From contig NZ_JAAOCA010000005.1 of the NCBI RefSeq assembly GCF_014694385.1, forward strand, positions 160,854 to 224,853: a DNA stretch of 64,000 bases, written 5' to 3'. The notes beneath the pieces are model-generated. The model ran no database searches, was not told the DNA's origin, and was given only the letters and a program-made list of their open reading frames with translations. How positions within the stretch are numbered: the stretch's first letter is position 1; each line of letters opens with the position of its first letter. The stretch is from Pseudomonas typographi (lineage in GTDB: Bacteria > Pseudomonadota > Gammaproteobacteria > Pseudomonadales > Pseudomonadaceae). A program made the translations under genes and the position numbers. Positions 9,448-22,536 of the stretch are shown in pieces.

Positions 9448-10926
9448 TCAGAGCGCGGCGAACAGCTTCTCCCACTCCTTGTTTTCCCTCTTCGATACCC
9501 CGCCGAGCAACTCCAGCGCCTGGCGCAGGCGGTATCGGGTCAGGTCTGGCCCGAGAATCTCCATGGCGTCGAGTACCGACACGGAATTGGCCTGGCCAGT
9601 GATGGCAGCGAACATCAAGGGCATCGCATCACGCAGCTTAAGCCCCAGCGCCTCGGCAACCTGCTGGATGCAGGCGGTGATGCGGTCTTTTTCCCAGGTG
9701 CGCAAGGCTTCGAGCTTCCACAAAATCCACTGCATCATCTGCCGCACTTGGTCCGCATTGAGCTTCTTATGGGCGAACAGGGCCGGGTCCGGCTGTACCC
9801 CGCCCTGGAAGAAAAACCCGGCCAGGGGAGCAATTTGCGAGAATGTTTCCACCCGCCCCTGCACATGCGGGGCGATGCGCATCAGGTAGTCATTGTTGAA
9901 CGCCCATTGCCGAGCACGCTCGGCGAATTGTTCCACCGGCAGCTCGCGCAGCCATTGGCCATTGAGCCAGGAGAGTTTCTCGATGTCGAAAATCGGCCCA
10001 CCCAACGACACCCGCGAGAGGTCGAAATGCTCGACCATATCGGCCAGCGAGAACTTTTCACGCTCATCGGGCATGGACCAGCCCATGCGCCCCAGGTAAT
10101 TGAGCATGGCCTCAGGCAAAAAGCCCATGCGCTCATAGAACGTGACCGAGGTAGGGTTCTTGCGTTTGGAGAGCTTGCTCTTGTCGGGGTTGCGCAACAG
10201 CGGCATGTAGCACAGCTTAGGCTGCTCCCAGCCGAAGTATTCGTAGAGCTTTATCAGCTTGGGTGCCGAAGGCAGCCATTCCTCGCCGCGCAGCACGTGG
10301 GTGATGCCCATCAGGTGGTCATCGACCACATTGGCCAGAAAGTACGTAGGCAGCCCGTCGGCTTTCATCAGCACCTGCATGTCCATGCGGTCCCACGGGA
10401 TCTCCACGTCGCCACGCAGCAGGTCGGGCACGATGCACACGCCTTCGCTCGGCACCTTCATGCGAATAACATGCGGCTCACCGGCGGCTAGGCGGCGCTG
10501 CACCTCGTCCGCCGACAGCAGCAATGCGCGGCCATCGTAACGTGGGGTCTCGCCACGCGCCTGCTGCTCGGCGCGCATCTGCTCCAGCTCCTCGGCGGTG
10601 CAAAAGCATGGGAAGGCATGGCCGGCGTCGACCAATTGCTGCACGTAGCGCTGGTAGATCTGCCCCCGTTCGCTCTGCCGATAGGGCCCATGGGGCCCGC
10701 CCACGTCCGGGCCTTCGTTCCATTCGATACCCAACCAACGTAGGGCATCGAAGATCTGCTGTTCCGATTCGCGGGTCGAGCGCAACTGGTCGGTGTCTTC
10801 GATACGCAGTATGAATTCACCACCATGCTGCTTGGCAAAGCAATAGTTGAACAAAGCGATGTAAGCCGTGCCAACGTGGGGGTCGCCGGTAGGCGAAGGC
10901 GCGATACGGGTACGAACGGTGCTCAT
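9448..10926 (-). CDS. gltX: Glutamyl-tRNA synthetase
   Basis: 492 residues from [19 protein letters not shown]. Class I synthetase that charges tRNA-Glu with glutamate in the cytosol. The HIGH motif appears as PHVG in the first 20 residues and the KMSKS-type motif as KLSKR. The ATG at 10926 gives the standard N-terminus; an in-frame TTG 4 codons upstream was rejected. The gene is immediately upstream of two tRNA-Glu copies on the same strand. Confidence 0.97.
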   Translation of the reverse strand: MSTVRTRIAPSPTGDPHVGTAYIALFNYCFAKQHGGEFILRIEDTDQLRSTRESEQQIFDALRWLGIEWNEGPDVGGPHGPYRQSERGQIYQRYVQQLVDAGHAFPCFCTAEELEQMRAEQQARGETPRYDGRALLLSADEVQRRLAAGEPHVIRMKVPSEGVCIVPDLLRGDVEIPWDRMDMQVLMKADGLPTYFLANVVDDHLMGITHVLRGEEWLPSAPKLIKLYEYFGWEQPKLCYMPLLRNPDKSKLSKRKNPTSVTFYERMGFLPEAMLNYLGRMGWSMPDEREKFSLADMVEHFDLSRVSLGGPIFDIEKLSWLNGQWLRELPVEQFAERARQWAFNNDYLMRIAPHVQGRVETFSQIAPLAGFFFQGGVQPDPALFAHKKLNADQVRQMMQWILWKLEALRTWEKDRITACIQQVAEALGLKLRDAMPLMFAAITGQANSVSVLDAMEILGPDLTRYRLRQALELLGGVSKRENKEWEKLFAAL

Positions 10927-10982
10927 GGGCAATCTCAAGCAAACAGAACAAACCGGCGATGTTAGCAGGTTTTGGCGGGGCC

Positions 10983-12998
<2,016 letters not shown>

Positions 12999-13039
12999 CG
13001 TGACCTCATCGGCAGCCAGGGCGAAACGCCTGGCTTAAA

Positions 13040-13055
13040 CTGTATCGATAAACAG
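13040..13055 (-). promoter_or_regulatory. LexA (SOS) box upstream of uvrB
   Basis: CTGTATCGATAAACAG matches the gammaproteobacterial CTG-N10-CAG operator with the typical AT-rich core. It lies 42 bases upstream of the uvrB ATG, so SOS induction of uvrB is expected. It could also reach the divergent aminotransferase promoter. Confidence 0.85.
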
Positions 13056-13236
13056 TACTGCCGAAGCCGGCCGGCGTCAAACCACCGTACAGGCCCCGGC
13101 CGCTTCATGGTGCCGTGCAAAAAACCGGGTAAAACCAGGTGCAACCCGTCGCGAACCGGCCACCTGCCCTCTATACTCTCGTACCGTTCTCATGCGCTCT
13201 CTGCGCCTCACCTCTCCAAGAGCCACGGTCATTTAA

Positions 13237-14424
13237 ATGAGCCTGTTTTCCGCTGTCGAATTGGCACCCCGCGACCCTATCCTGGGCCTTAACGAAGCCT
13301 TCAATGCCGACCCCCGCGCCTACAAGGTAAACCTGGGCGTAGGTGTTTACTGTGATGAAAACGGCAAGGTCCCCTTACTGCGAGCGGTGAGCGAAGCCGA
13401 AAAAGCCCGTGTGGCGCAACAAACTTCCCGCGGCTACCTGCCCATCGACGGCATCGCCAGCTACGATCACGCCGTGCAGCGCCTATTGTTCGGTGAAGCC
13501 TCGCCCTTGCTGGCCGACGGCCGCGTGGTCACCGTGCAGGCCGTTGGTGGCACCGGCGCGCTGAAGCTCGGCGCCGATTTCATCAAGCAGCTTGCCCCAG
13601 GGGCCGTGGTCGCGATCAGCGACCCCAGTTGGGAAAACCACCGGGCGCTGTTCGAGCGCGCCGGCTTCCCGGTGCGGGACTACCGCTACTATGATGCGAC
13701 CAGCCACGACGTGAACCGTTCCGGCATGCTCGAAGACCTGCTCGCGCTGCCAGCAGGCTCTGTGGTGGTGCTGCACGCCTGTTGCCATAACCCCACCGGG
13801 GTCGACCTGGGCACCGACGATTGGCAGAACGTATTGCAGGTCGTGCGCGAGAAGCAGCACATTCCCTTCCTCGACATCGCTTACCAGGGCTTTGGTGACG
13901 GTATCTATGAAGACGCCGCTGCCGTGCGGCTGTTCGCCGAGTCGGGCCTTGAGTTCTTCGTCTCCAGCTCATTCTCCAAGTCGTTCTCGCTGTATGGCGA
14001 ACGTGTGGGCGCGCTGTCGATCGTCACGGCCTCCAAGGGCGATGCGGGCCGAGTGCTGAGCCAAATCAAGCGGGTGATCCGTACCAACTACTCCAACCCG
14101 CCTACCCATGGCGCCAGCATCGTCGCCGCGGTGCTTGGCAACGCCGAATGGCGGGCATTGTGGGAAGCGGAACTGGCCCAGATGCGCGAACGCATCCAGG
14201 GCATGCGTAGCGCCATGGTCGAGCGCCTGGCCGCCCATGGCGATTTCAGTTTCGTCGCCCGCCAGCGGGGCATGTTCTCCTATTCCGGGCTGTCGGCAGC
14301 GCAAGCGCAGCGCTTGCGCGACGAATTTGCCATCTACGCCTTGGACACCGGGCGTATCTGCGTGGCCGCGCTGAACACCCATAACATCGAAGCGATCACC
14401 GCCGCCATCGCCCGCGTTTTATAG
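13237..14424 (+). CDS. Aromatic/aspartate aminotransferase, class I
   Basis: 395 residues of the AspC/TyrB/PhhC subfamily. PLP enzyme moving the amino group between aspartate or aromatic amino acids and 2-oxoglutarate. Marks are the N-terminal PRDPILGLNEAFNADPR, the HACCHNPTGVDL loop, DIAYQGFGDG, and the PLP-lysine motif SSSFSKSFSLYGERVG. Substrate preference (TyrB-like versus AspC-like) cannot be fixed by eye. It diverges from uvrB, a conserved Pseudomonas neighbourhood. Confidence 0.93.
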   Translation: MSLFSAVELAPRDPILGLNEAFNADPRAYKVNLGVGVYCDENGKVPLLRAVSEAEKARVAQQTSRGYLPIDGIASYDHAVQRLLFGEASPLLADGRVVTVQAVGGTGALKLGADFIKQLAPGAVVAISDPSWENHRALFERAGFPVRDYRYYDATSHDVNRSGMLEDLLALPAGSVVVLHACCHNPTGVDLGTDDWQNVLQVVREKQHIPFLDIAYQGFGDGIYEDAAAVRLFAESGLEFFVSSSFSKSFSLYGERVGALSIVTASKGDAGRVLSQIKRVIRTNYSNPPTHGASIVAAVLGNAEWRALWEAELAQMRERIQGMRSAMVERLAAHGDFSFVARQRGMFSYSGLSAAQAQRLRDEFAIYALDTGRICVAALNTHNIEAITAAIARVL

Positions 14425-14433
14425 CGCGCCAAA

Positions 14434-14462
14434 GGCAAGGGGAAGGTTGACTTCCCTTTGCC
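14434..14462 (+). terminator. Hairpin after the aminotransferase gene
   Basis: GGCAAGGGGAAG and CTTCCCTTTGCC form a 12-bp stem with one wobble pair and a GTTGA-containing loop, starting 10 bases after the stop. No long U-tract follows. Its right arm overlaps the tRNA-Asn promoter. Confidence 0.5.
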
Positions 14463-14474
14463 TATCAGTAACAT
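14447..14474 (+). promoter_or_regulatory. Promoter of tRNA-Asn
   Basis: TTGACT and TAACAT separated by 16 bases, 12 bases upstream of the tRNA. Confidence 0.55.
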
Positions 14475-14486
14475 ACGCAGCAGTGT

Positions 14487-14562
14487 TCCGCGATAGCTCA
14501 GTCGGTAGAGCAAATGACTGTTAATCATTGGGTCCCTGGTTCGAGTCCAGGTCGCGGAGCCA
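14487..14562 (+). tRNA. tRNA-Asn (anticodon GTT)
   Basis: 76 nt with encoded CCA. TCCGCGA acceptor stem pairs with TCGCGGA; anticodon loop ACTGTTAAT carries GTT; T-arm GGTTCGAGTCC. The 3' side is followed by 331 bases without a gene. Confidence 0.97.
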
Positions 14563-14893
14563 ATTCCCCTTCTCCCGCCGTTGCGCCCCCGCTTGTATCG
14601 TTCATTCTGACCAACCAGCTTGCCATTAAGGCGAACCTAAGCCACAGTTACCCGCATCGACGGTGGGATGCCAGTGGGATGTCTCGGAACTTCGCACAAG
14701 CATTGGCGCGGGAATGTAGTGGCCGACAAGGTACGGCAACACGGCCTGGCATCCCCCGAAAAAGTGCAACCGACATTTGAGACACCCTACCAAAACAACA
14801 GGCCAACCCGGCGCCCACGGGTGCTCGATGAGCGCATGGCCCTTGGCCAAGCTCGCACTTTTGCTACTTCGCTTTACGTGGAGCGGTTGACCC
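14563..14893. other. Non-coding stretch after tRNA-Asn
   Basis: 331 bases without a credible coding frame. It contains one copy of the dispersed repeat (14686-14750) and, at its right end, the ribosome-binding GGAGCGG for the MASE2 gene. No integrase, attachment repeat or tRNA fragment is seen. Confidence 0.6.
14686..14750 (+). repeat. Dispersed intergenic repeat, copy A
   Basis: Begins GGAACTTCGCACAAGCATTG and reaches a (G)ACAAGG block 46 bases on. The first 20 bases match copy B (51419) at 19 positions; copy C (54207-54283) is more distant. See the findings. Confidence 0.6.
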
Positions 14894-15928
14894 ATGCTAA
14901 CCAGCCGGCAGGCAGGCATCAGCTTCGCCAAACGTATCATCGGCCCCCGGGCACTGGGGTGCGCGCTAAGCTTCATCTACATCGCGGTAGTGGCCCACGA
15001 ACAGGGCGTGCCCACCTGGGTATGGGGGTGGATGCTGCTCAACGGTTTCGCCTGGCCCTGGCTGGCCCATACCCTGTCGCAACGGGCGGTAAAGCCCTAC
15101 CGCGCCGAACTTCGCAATTTCCTGCTCGATTCCGTGTTCGCTGGCGGATGGATCGTGGTGATGCAGTTCAACCTGCTGCCCTCGGCGCTGCTGTTGTCGA
15201 TGGTCACCATGAACAACGTGGCGGCAGGGGGCTTGGGGTTCATGCTGCGTGGCCTGCTCGCCAACGCCACCGGGGTACTGGTGATGGGTGCGCTGGTAGG
15301 CTTGCAGGTACATTGGCAAACGTCGGCCAACGTGGTGATCGCCAGCGTACCAATGCTGGTGATATACCCCTTCAGTGTGGGCTGGACGAGCTATATCCTG
15401 GCCGTGCGGCTGTTCGAACAGCGCAAGGCCTTCGACATCATCAACAGTTACGACGAAAACACCCGCTTGCACAGCTTCAACCGCTGGATGGGTGAACTGG
15501 CGGCCGACTACCAGCGCTGCCGACGCAGCAATGGCCACTCCACGCTGGCGGTGATCTACATCGATAACCTTGCCTCTTTGCATCGCCGCCACGGGTACTG
15601 GGTGGCACAGGCCGTCACCGGTCGCCTGGGCCATATCATCCTGGCTGAAGCGCGAAACCTCGACGTTATCGGCAGCAATAGCGCCGATGGGTTCTTCGTG
15701 CTGTTCCCCACCCAGCGCGAGCGCGCGGCCGCCCAGTGCCTGGCGCGGATCAGCGAGCAGTTCGGCCACTTTGGCAGCACCGCGGCAGAATTGCCGAGCC
15801 TGTCGATCAGCATGGGTGTGGCCGAATACAATTACCAGCAACACGACGAACGTGACTGGTTCGACGCGGCGCAGCAGGCCCTGGAGATGGCCCGCCAACA
15901 GCGTATGGCGCTGGCAAAGGCTGGGTAA
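14894..15928 (+). CDS. MASE2 membrane protein with degenerate GGDEF domain
   Basis: 344 residues. The first 170 form several hydrophobic segments (for example LLLSMVTMNNVAAGGLGFM and VIASVPMLVIYPFSVGWTS) and look like a MASE2 sensor domain. The C-terminal half follows the GGDEF fold, but the active-site motif reads SADGF at residues 263-267, and the metal/nucleotide segment has become IYIDNLASLHRRHGYW. Diguanylate cyclase activity is therefore unlikely. RNLD at 254-257 sits at exactly the allosteric I-site position (RxxD), so the protein may bind c-di-GMP instead of making it. GGAGCGG precedes the ATG. Confidence 0.85.
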   Translation: MLTSRQAGISFAKRIIGPRALGCALSFIYIAVVAHEQGVPTWVWGWMLLNGFAWPWLAHTLSQRAVKPYRAELRNFLLDSVFAGGWIVVMQFNLLPSALLLSMVTMNNVAAGGLGFMLRGLLANATGVLVMGALVGLQVHWQTSANVVIASVPMLVIYPFSVGWTSYILAVRLFEQRKAFDIINSYDENTRLHSFNRWMGELAADYQRCRRSNGHSTLAVIYIDNLASLHRRHGYWVAQAVTGRLGHIILAEARNLDVIGSNSADGFFVLFPTQRERAAAQCLARISEQFGHFGSTAAELPSLSISMGVAEYNYQQHDERDWFDAAQQALEMARQQRMALAKAG

Positions 15929-15929
15929 G

Positions 15930-15952
15930 GCCGGGCGCTTCGCCCGCCCGGC
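15930..15952. terminator. Hairpin between convergent genes
   Basis: GCCGGGCG and CGCCCGGC pair around CTTCGCC just after the MASE2 stop codon. No U-tract follows; terminator role is possible only. Confidence 0.35.
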
Positions 15953-15988
15953 GTTCAGGCCCACCTGGGGAGCGGGAATTTACCGCCG

Positions 15989-16549
15989 TTATTGCGCCCG
16001 CCCTAACAAATACAACGCCCCATCGCTCCACACCCCTAGCCACTGTTCACCGTGTCGCTCAACCGGCACGGCCAGTGCGACCAGGTGGTAGAACACGCTG
16101 CGCTGAATCCGTGCCTCGAACTCGCCCCGCACCCGCACATAGGGCGAAGGCGCGTCGGTGGCCGGGTTAATACTGACCCGCAAGGGGTGCTCCGGGCCTG
16201 CCGTAAAGCGGTTCTCGCAGTTATCGGTGAAGTGCAGGCGTTGCCCCTCGCCCGTGCCTTCGACATCGACCAGCACCGCCACGAAGGGGGCATCCTCGAC
16301 CTGGATGCCGACCTTCTCTACCGGCGTGACCAAAAACCAGCGCTCGCCTTCTTTTTTCAAGATGGTAGAGAACAGCTTGACCATCGCCTTGCGCGTGATC
16401 GGCGTGCCCAGGTAATACCAGGTGCCGTCACGGGCGATGCGCATGTCGATGTCACCGCAAAAGTCCGGGTTCCACAGGTGCACGGGGGGCAGGCCCCGGG
16501 TCGCTGGAATTTGCCCCAGTAAGTCGTTGGCCTTGGCTGGGCCGCTCAT
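15989..16549 (-). CDS. DUF1285 family protein
   Basis: 186 residues, no signal peptide or membrane segment. The VHLWNPDFCGDIDMRIARDGTWYY opening and the EKVGIQVEDAPFVAV region are characteristic of DUF1285, a conserved Pseudomonas family of unknown function. The repeated beta-strand pattern suggests an all-beta fold. It is 9 bases downstream of the DUF4823 gene and probably cotranscribed with it. Confidence 0.85.
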   Translation of the reverse strand: MSGPAKANDLLGQIPATRGLPPVHLWNPDFCGDIDMRIARDGTWYYLGTPITRKAMVKLFSTILKKEGERWFLVTPVEKVGIQVEDAPFVAVLVDVEGTGEGQRLHFTDNCENRFTAGPEHPLRVSINPATDAPSPYVRVRGEFEARIQRSVFYHLVALAVPVERHGEQWLGVWSDGALYLLGRAQ

Positions 16550-16558
16550 GCTGCCTCC

Positions 16559-17158
16559 TTATTGGCTTACGCCTAACAGGCTACGAGCGTAATCCCGCAT
16601 GGGGGGCCCAAGCAAATCGGCCGGCTTGTGGTTGTACAGCGTCAGCAGGCCGCCACGGGCACGGATCGTGGCCGAGTCGATAAGGTAGCGGGTGGTGGTT
16701 TCGATCACCATCATCTGCACCACCCCGCTGTCGATGCCAAGGCGGTCGGCGTTTTGGTCCTGAAACTCGTCGGTATTACCCACCCGGTCGTCGCTGGCCG
16801 CGAAGCGGGTATACAGCAGGTAGTTGGCGCCATAGCCACGCGCCTCGCTCAGTGCCTCTTCCAAACCCAGCGGCTGGGGCGCGCGGCGCACCATCGGGAA
16901 ATACTGGATAAACGCGCTGAAAGCTTCCTCAGCCACCACGTTCGGCCGCGGGTAAGTGCCGCCAGGGGGCACGAACGGGCCTTGGGCTATATACATGAAC
17001 GAGTCCGGTTGCAGGCGGAAGTTGTTCAACCGCCGCGTCTGGCTGTGGTCGAGCACGCCCGCGTCGCTGAGTTGATCATGGGCCACCTGCCCCATGTCGC
17101 TGACACTCATGCAGCCGCCAATGGCCAACGCTACCCATATAAGCCACAACCTGCACAT
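16559..17158 (-). CDS. DUF4823 lipoprotein
   Basis: 199 residues. I chose the ATG at 17158 because GGAGG lies 5 bases upstream and it yields a clear lipoprotein signal peptide: MCRLWLIWVALAIGGC, lipobox IGGC with Cys16. Ser at +3 and Val at +4 argue against a strict Asp+2 inner-membrane signal, so outer-membrane sorting is plausible. The rest carries the DUF4823 pattern (AxGYGANYLLYTRF, TTTRYLIDSATI). Function unknown. Confidence 0.85.
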   Translation of the reverse strand: MCRLWLIWVALAIGGCMSVSDMGQVAHDQLSDAGVLDHSQTRRLNNFRLQPDSFMYIAQGPFVPPGGTYPRPNVVAEEAFSAFIQYFPMVRRAPQPLGLEEALSEARGYGANYLLYTRFAASDDRVGNTDEFQDQNADRLGIDSGVVQMMVIETTTRYLIDSATIRARGGLLTLYNHKPADLLGPPMRDYARSLLGVSQ

Positions 17159-17227
17159 CGTTCCTCCAGGGGGCCGGCGTCGGAAAACCGGCGAATGCCC
17201 GGACGATGCAGCTTTCACGCCAACGCC

Positions 17228-17863
17228 TCAAACCGGCGTATCACCTTCGCGCTTGCGTTTGTTGCCCATGCGCACGCCGATGTCCATCAAGAACTGGAAA
17301 AAGCCTTCCTGGTCTTCGAGCACGTTGCTCCAGAAGGGCGAGTGATACAGCGCCACTGCCCCGTGTACCAAGGCCCAGGCGGCGCAATAGTGGAAGTACG
17401 GCGGCACGTCTTCGAGCTTGCCCTCGTCGATACGGCCTTTGATCAGCTGCGTCAGCCGCTCGAAGTTCGAAGCGCGAATGCTGTGCAGTTGCGCGACCAT
17501 GTCGGGCACCTGGTTGCCCTTGACCACTTTCTCCTCGAGCCGGTCGAACAACCGGTAGCGCTGCGGGTCACGCATGCGGAACTCGAAATAGGCGCGCGAC
17601 AGGGCTTCCCTATCACGGTCCACATCGGCCGAATGCAACAACGTGTTGAGGTCGCGCTCATAGTCGAGCATCAAGCGCAGGTAAATTTCGGCCTTGGATT
17701 TGAAATGCTTGTAGATAGTGCCTTTGCCGATGCCTACAGCGTCGGCAATCATCTCGACCGTCACGCTGTCTTCGCCCTGTTCAAGGAACAGTTTCAACGC
17801 AGTGTCGAGAATTTCTTGTTCTCGGCGGCGGAATTCACGGACCTTACGGGGTTCTTTGTGCAT
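17228..17863 (-). CDS. TetR-family transcriptional regulator
   Basis: 211 residues. The TetR helix-turn-helix is at about 12-60 (ILDTALKLFLEQGEDSVTVEMIADAVGIGKGTIYKHFKSK). The C-terminal ligand-binding half shows no recognised specificity. Its upstream region is a long non-coding stretch, and the genes downstream (the two DUF genes) are 70 bases away on the same strand. Target unknown. Confidence 0.92.
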   Translation of the reverse strand: MHKEPRKVREFRRREQEILDTALKLFLEQGEDSVTVEMIADAVGIGKGTIYKHFKSKAEIYLRLMLDYERDLNTLLHSADVDRDREALSRAYFEFRMRDPQRYRLFDRLEEKVVKGNQVPDMVAQLHSIRASNFERLTQLIKGRIDEGKLEDVPPYFHYCAAWALVHGAVALYHSPFWSNVLEDQEGFFQFLMDIGVRMGNKRKREGDTPV

Positions 17864-18021
17864 TGTTTGTGGGGAACATTGTCGGAAAACAAGGCGCCAT
17901 TATGCCTATCTGGAGCGAAATTGCACGGATACCCCCGGATGTTCAGCGGGATGTAGCGTTGCCCCAGGCCCGCGGATTATCAGCCCAATCACGGCCACAG
18001 GGGCCCGCTGGAGCCCAGTGG

Positions 18022-18198
18022 TCAATTTACATAGCGCATCATCTGGGTCAACTCGGTGGCACTGCGGCAAACGTTCTGCACGATAGCGTCCAGGCGCCCA
18101 CGGTCGATGTGGGCCGAGGGCACCATTACCCCCCAGCACACGATGATCTCTCCGCGCCGGGCGTCACTGGCGTGCATCAGACAGCGCACGATTATCAT
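18022..18198 (-). pseudogene. Possible remnant of a regulator C-terminus
   Basis: A 58-codon open frame ending at a TGA. The last 35 residues (…SAHIDRGRLDAIVQNVCR followed by SATELTQMM) resemble the C-terminal helix of IclR-type regulators. Upstream, in a different frame, a GDWQAARRQGW stretch could be an earlier part of the same protein, implying a frameshift. Similarity was judged by eye and is weak; the stretch may be non-coding. Confidence 0.3.
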
Positions 18199-18347
18199 AG
18201 CCAGCCCTGCCGCCGGGCCGCCTGCCAGTCACCGTGCGATGCAGCCAGTTTGCCGCGACCCTTCATCGGAAAGTGGCGCAGGCCGCAGCGCAGCGCCCTG
18301 GCCGGCAGGATGGAATGGGCTAAGCCGCATTGCTATACGAAACCGCA

Positions 18348-18363
18348 GGTTATGCAAATAACC
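18348..18363. promoter_or_regulatory. Inverted repeat GGTTAT-N4-ATAACC
   Basis: Perfect 6-bp arms around GCAA, followed directly by a TTAACGGTTACC stretch. It lies upstream of the small-RNA candidate and could be an operator or part of its transcript. No factor can be assigned. Confidence 0.35.
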
Positions 18364-18409
18364 TTAACGGTTACCGGATACGTGATGCCCCACCCAGTAC
18401 TCTCGGGGC

Positions 18410-18604
18410 GGCAGTTGATTCCAAAACTGTTTAAAAAACGACCAACCGTAACTGGCAAGGTGCCCACTGTCGCCAATACTGACAGTGTTGGCGGGCTATA
18501 TCCCCCAAGTGGCCAGCCAATAAAGGTGTCGATGGACCGCGCACCTTTGTTTTACTCCTAATGGTCTTAACCCGGAGTCCTCCCCCAGAGTCCGGGTTTT
18601 TTTT
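18410..18604 (+). ncRNA. Candidate small RNA ending in a strong terminator
   Basis: Three successive hairpins are visible on the plus strand: 18471-18493 (CGCCAATACT / AGTGTTGGCG, one mismatch), 18522-18548 (AAAGGTG / CACCTTT with GATGGA in the loop), and the terminator 18570-18604 (ACCCGGA / TCCGGGT then eight T). There is no open frame, and no plus-strand gene upstream in this intergenic region for the terminator to serve. The 5' end is a guess. The loop GGA is the kind of motif RsmA/CsrA proteins bind. I do not recognise a named family. Confidence 0.45.
18570..18604 (+). terminator. Rho-independent terminator
   Basis: ACCCGGA and TCCGGGT form a stem around a 14-base loop and are followed by an eight-T run. 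Orientation is plus, convergent with tatD. Confidence 0.85.
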
Positions 18605-18628
18605 AACGCCCTCGCCCGGCCCTGGCCA

Positions 18629-19426
18629 TTAAACCCGCGCCAGCGGGAATAACCGGCGAAAATTCGCCGTGGTTTGCTCGGCAAAACGCGCCAACGGCAC
18701 CCCACGCAGCGTCGCCAGGTATTCAGCCACTTCGCGTACGTATTGCGGCAGGTTCGGCTTACCCCGATAGGGGATGGGCGCCAGGTACGGTGAGTCGGTT
18801 TCCACCAGCAGGCGGTCCGCGGGCACTTGCTGCGCAACCTCGCGCAGTGAAGCGGCATTGCGGAAGGTGACGATGCCCGAGAGGGAGATGTAATAGCCCA
18901 TGTCCAAGGCGGCCTTGGCCATGCCCCAGTCTTCGGTAAAGCAATGCAGCACACCCGCTTGCGCCAGGTCGGCCTCACGCAGCAACGCCAAGGTGTCGGC
19001 GCGGGCGGCACGGGTATGGACGATCACCGGTTTGCCGGTGGCTTGCGCCGCCTGCAAATGCAAGCGGAACGATGCTTGTTGTACCTCGCGCCCCTCGGGC
19101 TCGTAGTGGTAATCCAACCCGGTTTCACCGATGGCTATGGCGTGGGGGTGCGCCAGTTCGCCTACCAGCCAATCGAGCGTTGGAACACCGGCGGGGCTTA
19201 CATCCAGCGGGTGTACACCGACCGAGCAGTCGACGTCGGCATAGCGTTCGCTCAAGGCCTTGACCACCGCGGCGTTGTCGGCGCTCACCCCAATACATAG
19301 AAAATGCCCGACCCCGCGGGCACGGGCGGCGGCCAGGGCGTTATCCAGGCTGCCCTGGTGGGCGGCAAGGTCAAGCCGGTCGAGGTGGCAATGGGAGTCT
19401 ACCAACTGCAAAGCGGTATCGGGCAT
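18629..19426 (-). CDS. tatD: TatD-family metal-dependent deoxyribonuclease
   Basis: 265 residues from MPDTALQLVDSHCHLD. TIM-barrel metal hydrolase with the DSHCHLD metal site, GETGLDYHY, PVIVHTR, LHCFTEDW and the LLVETDSPYL motif. Family members are 3'-5' exonucleases or D-aminoacyl-tRNA deacylases; position after pilZ and holB matches the YcfH-type gene. A 62-codon upstream extension overlapping pilZ has no family support. Last gene of the fab-holB transcript. Confidence 0.93.
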   Translation of the reverse strand: MPDTALQLVDSHCHLDRLDLAAHQGSLDNALAAARARGVGHFLCIGVSADNAAVVKALSERYADVDCSVGVHPLDVSPAGVPTLDWLVGELAHPHAIAIGETGLDYHYEPEGREVQQASFRLHLQAAQATGKPVIVHTRAARADTLALLREADLAQAGVLHCFTEDWGMAKAALDMGYYISLSGIVTFRNAASLREVAQQVPADRLLVETDSPYLAPIPYRGKPNLPQYVREVAEYLATLRGVPLARFAEQTTANFRRLFPLARV

Positions 19427-19430
19427 GGGG

Positions 19431-19783
19431 CTACATCGTGTGGGTGGGGCGGTCAGACGCCAGGGCGCCGGCCAGGTAGGTTTCAATCTTGTTGCGGGCC
19501 GTATCGTCACCGTCATTGAACTGCACGCCCACCCCCGCGGCGCGGTTGCCTTGGGCCCCGCGCGGCGTGATCCAGGCGACCTTGCCGGCCACCGGGATCT
19601 TCTCTGGCTCATCCATCAGGTTCAACAGCATGAACAACTCGTCGCCAAGCTTATAGCTTTTACTGGTGGGAATGAACAAGCCACCGTTCTTCAAAAACGG
19701 CATATAGGCCGCATACAGCACGGCTTTGTCCTTGATGGTCAGCGACAAAATACCATTGCGCGGGCCAGGTGAAACGGGTTGGT

Positions 19784-19787
<4 letters not shown>
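19431..19787 (-). CDS. pilZ: PilZ-domain protein
   Basis: 118 residues, the size of the type IV pilus assembly PilZ. This small cytosolic protein works with PilB/FimX in twitching motility; the canonical form lacks the RxxxR c-di-GMP site, and none is seen here. Marks are GGLFIPTSKSYKLGDELFMLL and GKVAWITPRGAQGNRAAGVGVQF. The ATG overlaps the holB stop by 4 bases. Only 4 bases separate it from tatD. Confidence 0.92.
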
Positions 19788-22533
<2,746 letters not shown>

Positions 22534-22536
22534 GAA

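Larger units (their letters stand above)
17864..18628. other. 765-bp intergenic region
   Basis: No intact gene. It holds a short minus-strand frame that may be a regulator remnant (18022-18198), a GGTTAT/ATAACC inverted repeat at 18348-18363, and a plus-strand series of hairpins ending in a terminator at 18570-18604, described as a small-RNA candidate. Confidence 0.7.

Noticed and set aside
14487..14893. Integrated element at tRNA-Asn
   Set aside because: No integrase and no duplicated tRNA 3' end were seen downstream.
17863..18561. 232-codon plus-strand open frame upstream of the TetR gene
   Set aside because: Low-complexity composition with no recognisable domain; overlaps the hairpin series.
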